DNA of 64,000 nt from Anaeramoeba ignava (Eukaryota; Metamonada; Anaeramoebidae): the NCBI GenBank assembly GCA_028826165.1, contig JAPDFW010000002.1:1-64000 (forward strand). Reading direction: 5' to 3'. Every line of letters begins with the position of its first letter. Within the stretch, counting starts at the first letter, position 1. The notes under the pieces were generated by a model. The model did no database searches. It worked only from the letters and a program-made list of their open reading frames with translations, and had not been told where the DNA came from. Below, piece by piece: positions 9,181-24,400 of this stretch. The position numbers and the translations under genes were made by a program.

Positions 9181-11015
9181 TTAAAGAATTGAACATCTTT
9201 TCTTTTTAACAACTGGTTTTGATTGTCCACGAATAACACGAACAATTTCATGAAAAGCTTCTTCAACATTTAAATTTGTTTTTGCTGATGTTTCAATATA
9301 TGGGCAATGAAATGATTTTGCTAAATTTTTTCCTTCTGCTATTGAAACTACTCTTCTGTTTTTTAAATCAATTTTATTCCCTACAAGAACTAATGGCACA
9401 TTATCATCATCTTTCACTCTCAAAATCTTGTTTTCATTTTAATTTTAATTTTAAATTTTAATTTTAATTTTAATTTTTAATATTAATTTTAATTTTAATT
9501 TTAATTTTAATTTTAATTTTAATTTTAATTTTAATTTTAATTTTAATTTTAATTTTAATTTTAATTTTAATTTTAATTTTAATTATAATTTTTAATATTA
9601 ATTTTAATTTTAATTTTAATTTTAATTTTAATTTTAATTTCAATTTTAATTTTAATTTTAATTTTAATTTTTAAATTTTAATTTTAATTTTAATTTTAAA
9701 TTTTTAATTTTTGATTTTGATTTTAATTTTAATTTTAATTTTAATTTTAATTTTAATTTTAATTTTAATTTTAGTTTTAATTTTAATTTTAATTTTAATT
9801 TTAATTTGAATTTTAATTTTAATTTTATTTTAATTTTAATTTTAATTTTGATTTTAATTTTAATTTTAATTTTAATTTTAATTTTAATTTTAATTTTAAT
9901 TTTAATTTTAATTTTAATTTTAATTTTAATTTTAATTTTAATTTTAATTTTAATTTAATTTTGAGTAATTTTGATTTTAATTATAATTTTAATTTTAATT
10001 TTAATTTTAATTTTAATTTTGATTTTAATTTTAATTTTAATTTTAATTTTAATTTTAATTTTAATTTTAATTTTAATTTTAATTTTTGATTTTAATTTTA
10101 ATTTTAATTTTAATTTTAATTTTAATTTTTCAAGATATTTCGAATGAATTACTTGATCTCTAAATTCATTAATTTCTTCAAAAGATGCTTTATGAACAAC
10201 CGAATAAACTAATAAAAATCCTTGACCTGTTTTCATATATTGTTCTCTCATTGAACTATATTCTTCTTGACCTGCTGTATCAAGAATATTCAATAAACAA
10301 GGTTGTTCATCAACCATTAAACTTTTTCTATAAGTTTCTTCAATTGTTGGATCATATCTAAATGCAAAAATTTTCAAATAAAATTAATTTTAATTTTAAA
10401 TTTTAAATTTTAAATTTTAATTTTAATTTTAATTTTAATTTTAAATTTTAATTTTAAATTTTAATTTAAATTATAATTTTAATTTTAATTTTAATTTTAA
10501 TTTTAATTTTAATTTTAATTTTAATTATGATTTTAATTTTAATTTTAATTTTAATTTTGATTTTAATTATAAATTTGTTTTAGTGATGTTTATTTTTGTC
10601 TCATTTTTTTTAGAAATTATAAATTTGTTTTAATGATCAAATAATTTCTTTAATTGAAATTTTAAGTTGTTAATTTTGTTTTTTTAATTTTTTAAATTTT
10701 TTAAATTTTAAAAAAAGATATAAAAAAAAAAGAAAAAGGAAAGCATTTTTTTTGTTGAAAATCAATAATTATTATTAATATTATTATTATTATTAATATT
10801 ATAATTATTATTATTATGCTTTATTAAATAAAAATGGAAAAAAAAACAAAATATTGTTTCTTTTTGTCTTTTTTTCTTTTTTGGAAATTTGAAAATGATT
10901 GAAAAAAAAAATCTAAAAGACGTTACTCTGTAATAAATCTGTTTTGTAAAAATTGAATCGTTAAAGCACTTTTTCCAACACTTCCTGGACCAACTACAAC
11001 AATTTTTAATTCCAT
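9181..11015 (-). CDS. Ras-family small GTPase, three exons, CSIL prenylation box
   Basis: Exons in coding order are 11015-10927, 10357-10153 and 9426-9181 (joins in phase 2, then 0), giving 179 residues. The P-loop is [10 protein letters not shown] (residues 9-18), the effector region [11 protein letters not shown], switch [17 protein letters not shown] with the catalytic Gln kept, then LVGNKIDL and ETSAK, followed by a basic tail and CSIL. A C-terminal Leu in the CaaX box usually directs geranylgeranylation, so it should be membrane-bound. It falls in the Ras/Rap branch. The residue matching human Ras Gly13 is Ser; the sequence cannot show whether this alters nucleotide exchange. Both introns are repeat arrays. 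RalGAP and RasGAP genes lie in the same window but are not necessarily its regulators. Confidence 0.93.
9427..10152 (-). repeat. Ras gene intron 2: AAAATT hexamer array
   Basis: The intron is nearly pure sense-strand (AAAATT)n, with occasional AAAATC and AAAATTT length variants. The donor lies right after FRDQ and the acceptor right before ILRVKDDDN. It is a 726-bp microsatellite intron between two halves of the G domain. Confidence 0.9.
10358..10926 (-). repeat. Ras gene intron 1: mixed hexamer array and unique AT-rich DNA
   Basis: The plus-strand half 10378-10570 is (TTTTAA)n with variants; the remainder includes a short (ATT)n/(TTA)n run at about 10765-10815. The donor is GTAACG (sense) after the FITE codons, and the acceptor ATTTAG precedes YDPTIEE. 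Confidence 0.8.
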
Positions 11016-12809
11016 AAAACTTTTTTAAATTAATTAAAAATTTTTTTTAATAAAAGTAAAAAAAAAAAATGAAAAAAAAAATTAATAAAAATTTTTTAAC
11101 AATAAAGAAAAAGGGAATTTTAATTTTAATTTTAATTTTATTTTAATTTTATTTATTTTTCCCTTTTATCTCTTTTTTTTAATAAATGATCTTTTTTTTT
11201 CATATTTTTTTTTCTATATATAAAAAAATATCTTACATATAATTTTAAAGTATTTTTATTATTATTAAAAATTAAAATAAACAATTCAATTAAAATCATC
11301 AATAAATTTAATTAATAAATCCAATTTAAAAAAGTGGAATAAATCTAATTTAAAATAATCAATAAATCTAATTTAAAATAATTAATAAATCCAATTTAAA
11401 ATAATTAATAAATCTAATTCAAAATAATTAATAAATTTAATTTAAAATAATTAATAAATCTAATTTAAAATAATTAATAAATCTAATTTAAAATAATTAA
11501 TAAATTTAATTTAAAATAATTAATAAATCTAATTTAAAATAATTAATAAATTTAATTCAAAATAATCAATAAATCTAATTCAAAATAATTAATAAATTCA
11601 ATTTAAAAATAATTAATAAATCTAATTTAAAAAGTGGAATAAATTTAATTTAAAAATAATTAATAAATCTAATTTAAAATAATTAATAAATCTAATTTAA
11701 AATAATTAATAAATTTAATTTAAAAAATAATTAATAAATTTAATTTAAAATAATTAATAAATTTAATTTAAAAAGTGGAATAAATTTAATTTAAAATAAT
11801 TAATAAATTTAATTCAAAAAGTGGAATAAATTTAATTTAAAATAATTAATAAATCTAATTCAAAATAATCAATAAATCTAATTTAAAATAATTAATAAAT
11901 CTAATTTAAAATAATTAATAAATTTAATTTAAAATAATTAATAAATCTAATTTAAAATAATTAATAAATCTAATTTAAAAATAATGGAATAAATTTAATT
12001 TAAAAAGTGGAATAAATTTAATTTAAAATAATTAATAAATCTAATTTAAAAAAATTAATAAATCTAATTTAAAATAATTAATAAATTTAATTTAAAATAA
12101 TTAATAAATCCAATTTAAAATAATCAATAAATCTAATTTAAAAAATGGAATAAATTTAATTCAAAATAATGGAATAAATCTAATTTAAAATAATTAATAA
12201 ATCTAATTTAAAATAATTAATAAATTTAATTTAAAATAATTAATAAATCTAATTTAAAATAATTAATAAATCTAATTTAAAATAATGAATAAATTTAATT
12301 TAAAATAATCAATAAATCTAATTTAAAATAATTAATAAATCTAATTTAAAATAATTAATAAATCTAATTTAAAATAATTAATAAATCTAATTTAAAATAA
12401 TTAATAAATCTAATTCAAAATAATTAATAAATCTAATTTAAAATAATTAATAAATTTAATTTAAAAAAAGTGGAATAAATCTAATTTAAAATAATTAATA
12501 AATCTAATTTAAAATAATTAATAAATCTAATTTAAAATAATTAATAAATCTAATTTAAAATAATTAATAAATCCAATTTAAAATAATTAATAAATCTAAT
12601 TTAAAAAAGTGGAATAAATTTAATTCAAAATAATCAATAAATTTAATTTAAAATAATTAATAAATTTAATTTAAAATAATTAATAAATTTAAAAAAAGTG
12701 GAATAAATTTAAAAAAAGTGGAATAAAATTTTTTTTTGTTTATTTTTTGGATTATTTCTGTAGAACAAAATCAATTCAGAAAAAAAAAAATCCAAAAGAA
12801 AAACAATAC
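11016..12809. repeat. Intergenic 23-bp tandem array
   Basis: From about 11280 to 12725 the DNA is a tandem array of a 23-bp unit (AATAAATCTAATTTAAAATAATT), roughly 60 copies with single-base variants. Interspersed variant units end in AAAAAGTGGAAT. The array lies between the 5' end of the Ras gene and the 3' end of the Rab gene. Unlike the intronic arrays in this window it contains many AG and GT dinucleotides. The ~260 bp next to the Ras start (11016-11275) is poly-A/T and presumably holds its promoter. Confidence 0.85.
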
Positions 12810-14705
<1,896 letters not shown>

Positions 14706-14833
14706 TCAATAAAAAAACAAATAAAGAAAAAAAAAAGAAAGAAAATAAAGGAAAAAATGAAAAATCTTTTTTTTTTTTTTAAAAAAACTTTTTTTCATTT
14801 TTTTTATTTTTTCAATTTTTTTTTGCATTTAAA
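14706..14833. promoter_or_regulatory. 128-bp divergent promoter between Rab and TBC genes
   Basis: The Rab ATG (14705, minus) and the TBC ATG (14834, plus) face away from each other across only 128 bp of A-rich then T-rich sequence. No coding signal or repeat array is present. Both promoters must lie here or inside the genes, so shared regulation is likely by layout alone. No specific factor site is recognised. Confidence 0.65.
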
Positions 14834-17800
14834 ATGTCGAATTTACCTCAACAAAAAAAAGGAATTTTTCCAGGAGTTATTCATCAAACAACAACATATA
14901 AACCTGTTTTATTTCATTCAACGATCCAAAAGTAATTTTAAAACAAAAAAAAAGATTAAAAAAAAGATTAAAAAAAAATTTTATAAAAAACAAAACAAAA
15001 AAATTTTATAAAAAAAAAATCAAACGAAAAAGTGAATCAAAAGAAACAAAAGAAATAAAAGAAAATTTAGAAGAAAAAAATACAAAAGAAAATACAAAAG
15101 AAAAAAATACAAAAGAAAATACAAAAGAAAATACAAAAGAAAAAAATACAAAAGAAAATTTAAAAGAAAATTCAAAAGAAATTTCAAAAGAAAATTCAAA
15201 AACTAATCAAAAAAAAGAACAAAAAGAAGAAAAACAAAAGAAGATATCACAAGTTCCAATCACCAAAACGGAGGCGAAAAGATTTCATAAATTTGAAACA
15301 TTATTAGAACAAGATATTTGCGATATTGAACAACTGAAGAAATTGAGTTGGTCAGGAATACCCAATGTTTTCCGACCAACAGTTTGGAGACTATTATTGG
15401 GTTATCTTCCAATAAACAAGTCTCGTCGGACAATAAGTCTTGAGTTCAAAAGAAAAGAATACAAAGAAGCTGTGGAACGACTTTTTAATAAAAGCATCAG
15501 AAAAACAGATTTTGAGTCTAAAAACTTGCATCAAATCAAGATTGATTTGCCAAGAACTCAACCTAATTCTGACTTGCTTCGCCAAAAAATTCTTCAGAAA
15601 ATGCTTAAAAGGATTCTTTATTTATGGGCTATTAGACATCCTGCTAGTGGTTATGTTCAAGGAATGAATGACTTGACTCTCCCTTTTTTATATGTTTTTT
15701 TAAATGAATTACTTGGTCAAGGTTGTTTTTTATTAATTTCAATTTAAATTTTAAAAAAGAAACTCTTTTTTCAAAAAAATGATTCTAAATTATTTCAATT
15801 TCAATTTCAATTTTAATATTAATTTCAATATTAATTTCAATTTTAATTTCAATTTTAATATCAATTTTAATTTTAATTTTAATTTTAATTTCAATTTCAA
15901 TTTCAATTTTAATTTTAATTTTAATATCAATTTTAATATCAATTTTAATTTTAATTTTAATTTCAATTTCAATATTAATTTTAATTTTAATTTTAATTTA
16001 ATTTAATTTTAATTTTAATTTTAATTTTGAATTTTAATTTTAATTTTAATTTTAATTTTAATTTTAATTTTAATTTTAATTTTTAATTTTAATTTTAATT
16101 TTAATTTTAATTTTAATTTTAATTTTAATTTTAATTTTAATTTTAATTTTAATTTTAATTTTAATTTTAATATCAATTTCAATTTCAATTTCAATTTCAA
16201 TTTTAATATCAATTTCAATATCAATATCAATTTTAATATTGATTTTAATTTCAATTTTGATTTTAATTTTGATTTTAATTTTAATTTTGATTTTAATTTT
16301 AATTTTAATTTTAATTTTAATTTTAATTTTAATTTTAATTTTAATTTTAATTTTAATATCAATTTTAATTTTAATTTTAATTTTAATTTTAATTTTAATT
16401 TTAATTTCAATTTTAATTTCAATATCAATTTATAAATTAAAATTGAATAGACACTGATTTAGAATCTGTTGATGCTGAAAAAATTGATAAAGATGAACTT
16501 GCTAATATTGAAGCAGATATTTATTGGTGTTTAACTAAATTACTTGATGGAATTCAAGATAATTATACATTTGCTAATCCTGGTATTCAAAGAATGGTTT
16601 TTAAAATGCAAGGACTTGTTCATAAAATCGATTGTAGTTTTTGAATTTAAAATATCAAAATATTAAAATATTAAAATATTAAAATATCAAAATATCAAAA
16701 TATCAAAATATCAAAATATCAAAATATTAAAATATTAAAATTAAACATGATAAAAAATAGCTAAATTACATGATTTTTTAAGAAATAAGAAAATTGAATT
16801 TCTTCATTTTGCTTTTCGTTGGATGAATTGTTTGCTTGTTCGAGAATTTTCTCAATCATTAATTATTAGATTATGGGATACTTATTTTTCTGAACAAGAA
16901 TCTGTTGCAGTTTTTCATGTTTATGTTTGTGTTGCTTTCTTAACTAATTTTTCAAAAGATATTATGAGCAAAGATGAAAATGAATTACTAATATTTTTAC
17001 AACATATCCCTACAAAAGATTGGAACGAAGAGAATTTAAAAATAATACTTGCTCAAGCGTAAATTAACTCTATTCAATTCAATATTCAATATTCAATTCA
17101 ATATTCAATATTCAATATTCAATATTCAATATTCAATTCAATATTCAATTCAATATTCAATATTCAATATTCAATTCAATATTCAATATTCAATTCAATA
17201 TTCAATATTCAATTCAATTTAATATTTAATTCAATATTCAATTCAATATTTAATATTCAATATTCAATTCAATTCAATTCAATTCAATTCAATTCAATTC
17301 AATTCAATTTAATTTAATTCAATATTCAATTCAATTCATTCATTCAATATTCATATTCAATTCCAATATTCATTTATTCAATATTCAATATTCAATATTC
17401 AATATTCAATATTCAATATTCGATTCAATATTCAATATTCAATATTCAATATTCAATATTCAATTCAATTCAATTCCAATATTCCAATATTCAATAATGA
17501 ATTATTATTCAATTCAATATTCCATTTCAATATTCGATTCAATTTCAATTCAATTCCAATTTCAATATTCAATTCAATATTTCAATTCCAATATTTAATT
17601 AAATTTCAATATCCATTCAATATTCAATATTCAATATTATTCAAATATTCAATATTCAATTTATTCAATATTTAATATTCAATTCAATATTTAATATTCA
17701 ATTCAATATTCATATTCAATATTTAACCAATATTCAATTCAATATTCAATTCAATATTCAATTCAATATTCAATTCAATTCAATTCAATATTTAATATTC

Positions 17801-18830
17801 AATATTCAATTCAATATTCAATATTCAATTTAATATTCAATATTCAATTATTTCAATATTTATTCAATATTTAATATTCAATATTCAATATTCAATATTC
17901 AATTCAATTCAATTCAATTCAATATTCAATTAGAATTCAATATTCAATTCAATATTTAATTCAATTCAATATTCGATTTAATATTCAATATTCAATTTAA
18001 TATTCAATTTAATATTCAATATTTCGTATTCATTTTTAATATTATTCATTCAATATTATATTCAATATTCAATTTTAATATTTAATTTAATATTCAATTC
18101 AATATTCAATATTCAATTCAATATTTAATATTCAATATTCAATTCAATATTTAATTCAATATTCAATTCAATATTTAATTTAATATTCAATTCAATATTC
18201 AATATTCAATTCAATATTTAATTCAATATTCAATTCAATATTTAATTCAATATTCAATTCAATATTCAATTCAATATTTAATATTTAATATTCAATTCAA
18301 TTCAATATTCAATTTAATATTCAATTTAATATTCAATTCAATATTTAATTCAATATTCAATTTAATATTCAATTTAATATTCAATTCAATTCAATATTCA
18401 ATTCAATATTCAATTCAATTCAATATTCAATTCAATATTCAATTTAATATTTAATATTCAATATTCAATTCAATATTCAATATTCAATATTCAATTCAAT
18501 TCAATATTCAATTCAATATTAAATTTAATATTCAATTCAATATTCAATATTAAATATTTAATATTCAATATTCAATATTCAATATTCAATTTAATATTCA
18601 ATTCAATATTCAATTCAATATTCAATATTCAATATTCAATATTCAATATTTAATATTCAATTCAATATTCAATATTCAATATTCAATATTCAATATTCAA
18701 TATTCAATTCAATATTTAATATTTAATTTAATATTCAATATTCAATTTAATTTAAAATTAATTTTTTATTTTATTTAGGTTTTTATGGAAAAGCTTATAT
18801 GAAAATGCCCAGAGTCACTTGAAAATGTAG
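14834..18830 (+). CDS. TBC1D22: TBC-domain RabGAP, TBC1D22-like, five exons
   Basis: Exons are 14834-14931, 15033-15721, 16451-16633, 16761-17058 and 18779-18830, giving ~439 residues. The exon-2 acceptor could instead be 14954 or 14966, which keep frame. A short N-terminus (MSNLPQQKKGIFPG) and a Lys/Glu-rich linker precede the TBC domain, which opens KKLSWSGIPNVFRPTVWRLL, as in TBC1D22. Both catalytic fingers are present: the Arg of IDLPRT (about residue 207) and the Gln of GYVQGMNDL (about 242). Later motifs are IEADIYWCLTKLLDGIQDNY, FLHFAFRWMN, IIRLWDTYF and VYVCVAFLTNF. TBC proteins speed GTP hydrolysis by Rabs; TBC1D22 is Golgi-associated in animals. The neighbour read in the opposite direction is a Rab, a possible substrate (inference). 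The last two introns are 127 and 1,720 bp. Confidence 0.92.
15722..16450 (+). repeat. TBC gene intron 2: AATTTT/AATTTC hexamer array
   Basis: The intron is 729 bp of TTTTAA and TTTCAA hexamers with some ATATCAATTT variants. The donor follows the NELLGQ codons and the acceptor GAATAG precedes DTDLES. Sense strand is T-rich here, opposite to the Ras introns. Confidence 0.85.
17059..18778 (+). repeat. TBC gene intron 4: ATTCAAT array
   Basis: This 1,720-bp intron is made of AATATTCAATTC and AATATTCAATATTC units. It lies just before a last exon that codes only the final 17 residues. I see only isolated AG/GT inside (for example TAGAATTC near 17931 and CGTATTC near 18027). Confidence 0.85.
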
Positions 18831-19004
18831 AATTAATTTTCCTCAAATTTTTTTACATTTTTTCTTTTCAATTATTTCCTTTTCAAAACTTTTTTTTAAA
18901 AAGAGAACAAAACCAAAACGAAAAAAAGATTTTTTTTCTCTTCTTTTTTGTTAAATAAAGAAATTTTTTTTCATTTTTTTTTTTCATTTTTTTTTTTCAT
19001 TTTA
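18831..19004. other. Intergenic, T-rich, upstream of PCF11
   Basis: The stretch contains poly-T and poly-A runs only. An in-frame upstream start at 18948 would add a Phe-rich leader (FFHFFFSFFFFI) that looks like translated poly-T, so the start at 19005 is preferred. Confidence 0.5.
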
Positions 19005-21285
19005 ATGAATTTTCTTGAAAATTATAGAATTGAATTAGAAGATTTAGCTCCTAATGATGATGCAGCAATTGCAAACCTTTCTGTAATTGCAAATGAAAAC
19101 AAAGCTTCTTTTAGGGAAATTGGCAATTTATTAATTGAACAAATAAAAAAAGTAACTTTTAAATTAAATTAATAAAAAAATCACAAATTTTTTGTCTTTT
19201 GTTTTTTTTTTCTTTATTGTGATTGTCATTATTGTTATTATTATTATTATTATTGTTATTATTGTTTTTGTTGTTTTTGATATTTATTTATGCTTGATAT
19301 TGTTAATTATCAATTGGTTGTTAATGTCAAATTTGTTGTAGGAACGAGTTTAAAAAAATTCAAGAAAAAAAATTTAAAAAAAAAAAACATTAGTTTTGTT
19401 TAACGATTAAATTTAAATTTGGATGAAAAAAAAATACAAAAACAAGAAAAAAACAATTTAAAAAAAACAATTTAAAATAAAAAATTTAAAATAAAAAATT
19501 AATTTTTCCTTTTTCTTCTTTAAAAAAAAAATTAAAAAAATTAATAATAAAAATCTTTTTTTTTCTTTCAATAATTTGTTTAATTTTTCAAAAAAAAAAA
19601 CAAAAATCAATTTTAAAAAATTTTTAACAATAATTTGAAACAAACAAACAAAATAATAAAATTTTGAATTGAAAAAAAAAATATTATTAAAAAAATTAGG
19701 TTGAACCAAATTTACAAAGAAATTTTCTTCATTTAATTGATAGAATACTTAGAGATGTAGATGGAGATTATGTTAAATTTTTTGAATCCAAAATTGATTT
19801 AATAATAACAATATTATTAAAATCAGATAAAGAAAATTCACAAAGATTTATGATGGATTATCTTCTTAAATGGGATGAAGATGGATTATTTCCACATGAG
19901 TTTATATCAAAAAAAATGAATTTCATTTCAGATTTTGATATAGAAAATGAAAATTTAAACCAAAATCAAAATCAAAACCAAAATCAAAATCAAAATCAAA
20001 ATCAAAATCAAAATCAAAATCAAAATCAAAATCAAAATCAAAATCAAAATCAAAATCAAAATCAAAACCAAAATCAAAATCAAAATCAAAATCAAAATCA
20101 AAATCAAAATCAAAAATCAAAATCAAAATCAAAATCAAAATTTTCACTTCAATGAACAAAATTTTTTGAATCAAATGAACCAATTTAATAATTCAAACAA
20201 TATTCATAATTTGAATCAAAACCAAACAAACAATATTCACAATTTGAATCAAAACCAAAATCAAGATTTTAATCAAATTTTAAATCAAATTCAATTTCAA
20301 AATCAAAATAATTCAAATCATTTTCCTTTCAATCCAATTAATCCACCTTTTCCATTTCATTTACAAAATTTCTTAAACCAACCACTTCAACAACCACCAA
20401 ATATAGTGAATCCAACAAATCCTCATTTTAATCCTCAAAATTTACCAAATGATTTTAGACAAACACAAGAAGGAACAGATCCATTTTTTTTATTTCCAAA
20501 TTCAAATAATTTACATCCAAATTTAATTCAAAATCAAAATCAAAATCAAAATCAAAATCAAAATCAAAATTTAAATGAAAATTTAATTCAAAATCAAAAT
20601 CCAAATTTAAATCAAAATCAAAATCAAAATCAAAATCAAAATGAAAATCAAAATCAAAATCAAAATGAAAATCAAAAATCAAAATCAAAATCAAAATCAA
20701 ATAATTCATGCTCTTTCTCTCGAGAATTTAAATTCAAAATCATTAATGTTCACAAATCAAAAAGTTATTGATTCACTTTATAAGAAAAGTAAACAATGTC
20801 ATGAATGTGGACTTCGATTTAATGATTCACAAAAATATTCAAATCATCTTGATTGGCATTTCCGTAAAAAACAACACGAAACCGCACGTAATGAAAAGAA
20901 ACTATCAAGAACATGGTTTTTGCAAGTTAACGAATGGGTTGAAATGAATGAATTAATTGAATTTGCAGAAAAAAGTACACCTTCTTTTTTTGATTCAAAT
21001 GAGAACGAAAATAATAAAGAAGAAAAAAAAGAAGAAAAAAAGAAAAATAATCAACTTGTTATTGCTGATGAAGATCAAGAAGCAAAATGCGCAATTTGTC
21101 ATGAATCTTTTGATAAATCTTGGGATAGTTCACTTGAACAATGGGTTTATCTAAATGCCGTTAAACTTGATAATGGAAATCTTGTTTGTGGAACTTGTCA
21201 AAATTCCCCTTTAAATCAAAAACATTTTTTAGATGATCAATTTAATTTTTTAATCGAACCAACAAAAAGAAAAAATGTTATTTAA
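19005..21285 (+). CDS. PCF11: Pre-mRNA cleavage complex II protein Pcf11 homologue, two frame breaks
   Basis: Exon 1 (19005-19151) and exon 2 (19700 onward) join in phase 0. The N-terminus is a CID domain that binds the RNA polymerase II CTD: ENYRIELEDLAPNDDAAIAN, SFREIGNLLIEQI, then FLHLIDRILRDVDGDYVKFF and LLKWDEDGLFP. A long Asn-Gln linker follows, then the Pcf11 C-terminal zinc fingers: CHECGLRFNDSQKYSNHLDWH with FRKKQHE, then CAICHESFDKSWD and LVCGTCQ. Pcf11 acts in the nucleus in cleavage, polyadenylation and transcription termination. Within the linker, extra A bases at 20112-20116 and 20674-20678 (AAAAA in place of AAAA) put the CID, the middle and the zinc fingers in three frames; removing one A from each gives a continuous 576-residue protein. 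Identity is confident; integrity is uncertain. Confidence 0.92.
19962..20700 (+). repeat. Coding AATCAA tracts (Asn-Gln) in PCF11
   Basis: Two blocks, 19962-20145 and 20530-20700, are (AATCAA)n with AATGAA/AATTTA variants, separated by a less regular Asn/Gln/Pro-rich stretch (NPINPPFPFHLQNFL, PHFNPQNLPNDF). Each block ends in a short frame-shifted KSKSK reading caused by one extra A. Confidence 0.85.
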
Positions 21286-21475
21286 AGATTAATTTTCTTT
21301 TATTTTCTTTTTATTTTCTTTTTTTTCTTTTTATTTTTTGCTTTTTTTTTAAATAAAAAATTTTTTTTTTCATTTTTTTCTTTTTCATTTTTTTCTTTTT
21401 CTTGTTGTTTTTTTTTCTTTTCTTTTTTTTTTTAATTTTGAAAATCTTTTACAATTCAAAAATATTTCATTAACA

Positions 21476-24400
21476 ATGACTTCAAAATCAGCACAAAAAA
21501 AGTTATTAACTTTTCAAGATATGTCAAGAAATGGGATGAAACGTTTAAAATCTTTAAGCGAATATCTTGGTAATTAACTTTAAAAAGAAAATAAAATTCT
21601 AAAAGAAAATTTTTAACTTAAAAGAAAAAAAAATTTTAATTAAAAAAAAAATAAATTTAAAATTAAATTAAATAGAAATGATTTCAAAACCCGAACAAAA
21701 TAACTTTTTTATTGATAATTATTCAGATATTTATCAATTAATTCTTGATTCTTTTCATGGTTATCAAACTGGGGGATCTGTTACAAAGAAGAAAAGTAAA
21801 AATAAACCTTTTTTTTTTTAATTCTTCTTCTTTTTTTTTTTCTTAATCTTATTTTTCTTCTTTCTTTTTTTTTTCTTTTCTTTTTTAGAATTAAAACCTC
21901 CTACTTCAGCTGAATTAAATGTTTTATTTCATCTTTTGGAACAGTTATTAATTTCTGTGAAGGAAGTTATTCGCAAAAAATGGCAAAATCGAAGCATGAG
22001 TAATATTTTTTTTATTAGGAAATTTAAAATTCAATTAAAATTTAATTAAAATTTAAACAAAATTAAAACAAAATTTAATTAAAATTTAATTAAAATTCAA
22101 TTAAAATTTAAATAAAATTTAATTAAAATTTAATTAAATTTAAACAAAATTTAAACAAAATTAAATTTAAATTAAATTTAAACAAAATTTAAACAAAATT
22201 TAAACAAAATTAAATTAAAATTTAATTAAAATTTAAACAAAATTTAAACAAAATTTAATTAAAATTAAATTAAAATTAAATCAAAATTTAATTAAAATTA
22301 AACAAAATTTAAACAAAATTAAATTAAAATTAAATTAAAATTAAATTAAAATTTAATTAAAATTCAATCAAAATTAAATTAAAATTTAAACAAAATTAAA
22401 TCAAAATTTAAACAAAATTTAAACAAAATTTAATTAAAATTTAAACAAAATTTAAACAAAATTTAATTAAAATTTAATTAAAATTTAAACAAAATTTAAA
22501 CAAAATTTAAACAAAATTAAATTAAATTTAAATTAAAATTAAACAAAATTAAACAAAATTTAAATTAAATTAAATTAAATTTAAATTAAATTAAATTAAA
22601 TTTAAACAAAATTAAATCAAATTTAAATAAAATTTAAACAAAATTAAACAAAATTTAATTAAAATTCAATCAAAATTAAATTAAAATTTAAACAAAATTA
22701 AATTAAAATTAAAACAAATTTAAACAAAATTAAACAAAATTTAATTAAAATTTAAACAAAATTTAAACAAAATTTAAACAAAATTAAATTAAATTTAAAT
22801 TAAAATTAAATTAAAATTTAAACAAAATTTAAACAAAATTTAATTAAAATTAAACAAAATTTAAATAAAATTTAAACAAAATTTAAACAAAATTTAAACA
22901 AAATTAAAACAAAATTTAAACAAAATTAAATTAAAATTTAATTAAAATTTAATTAAAATTAAACAAAATTTAAACAAAATTTAATTAAATTTAAATAAAA
23001 TTTAAACAAAATTAAACAAAATTTAAACAAAATTAAATTAAAATTAAATTAAAATTTAAACAAAATTAAACAAAATTTAATTAAAATTAAATCAAAATTT
23101 AATTAAAATTAAACAAAATTTAAACAAAATTAAATTAAAATTAAATTAAAATTAAATTAAAATTTAATTAAAATTCAATCAAAATTAAATTAAAATTTAA
23201 ACAAAATTAAATCAAAATTTAAACAAAATTTAAACAAAATTAAATTAAAATTTAATTAAAATTTAATCAAAATTTAAACAAAATTTAAACAAAATTAAAT
23301 TAAATTTAAATAAAATTTAAACAAAATTAAATTAAATTTAAATAAAATTTAAACAAAATTAAATTAAATTTAAATAAAATTTAAACAAAATTAAATTAAA
23401 TTTAAATAAAATTTAAACAAAATTTAATTAAATTTAAACAAAATTTAATTAAAATTTAATTAAAATTAAATCAAAATTTAATTAAAATTTAATTAAAATT
23501 AAATCAAAATTTAATTAAAATTAAAACAAAATTTAAACAAAATTAAATCAAAATTTAATTAAAATTAAATCAAAATTTAAACAAAATTAAATTAAATTTA
23601 AATTAAAATTAAAACAAAATTTAAACAAAATTAAACAAAATTTAATTAAAATTTAAACAAAATTTAATTAAAATTAAATTAAAATTTAAACAAAATTAAA
23701 AACAAACCAAAATTTAATTAAAATTAAAACAAAATTAAATTAAAATTTAAACAAAATTAAATTAAATTTAAACAAAATTAAATTAAAATTAAATTAAAAT
23801 TTAATTAAAATTAAATCAAAATTAAATTAAATTTTAATCAAAATTAAATTAAAATTTAATCAAAATTAAATTAAATTTAAACAAAATCCAATTAAAATTT
23901 AATTAAAATTAAATTAAAATTAAACCAAAATTTAAACAAAATTTAAACAAAATTAAATAAAATTATAAAAATAGTTCAATTAATGGAGTTTCTATGTTCA
24001 TTTGATAACAGTTTTTCAGTCAGAACAAATGGATTTCGAATGCTTTTATTATTTATTGAAGCCCAAGAAGATGCAATAGATTCCAAATCTGATGCAATAC
24101 TCAAAAATTCAATATCTATGGAACCATTTCTAAAAGATTATACTCCAAATACAGTTACATTCTCTTCTCAACCAATTAGAGGTTTTTATTAATGAAAATA
24201 AAAATATAAAATTAAAAATAATTTATATTTATATTTATATTTAGATTTATATTTATATTTATATTTATATTTATATTTATATTTATATTTATGTTTATGT
24301 TTATGTTTATATTTATATTTATATTTATATTTATATTTATATTTATATTTATATTTATATTTATATTTATATTTATATTTATATTTATATTTATATTTAT

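Noticed and set aside
11280-12725. CRISPR-like array with 23-bp repeats
   Set aside because: Units are contiguous with no unique spacers, and the setting is eukaryotic. It is a simple tandem array.
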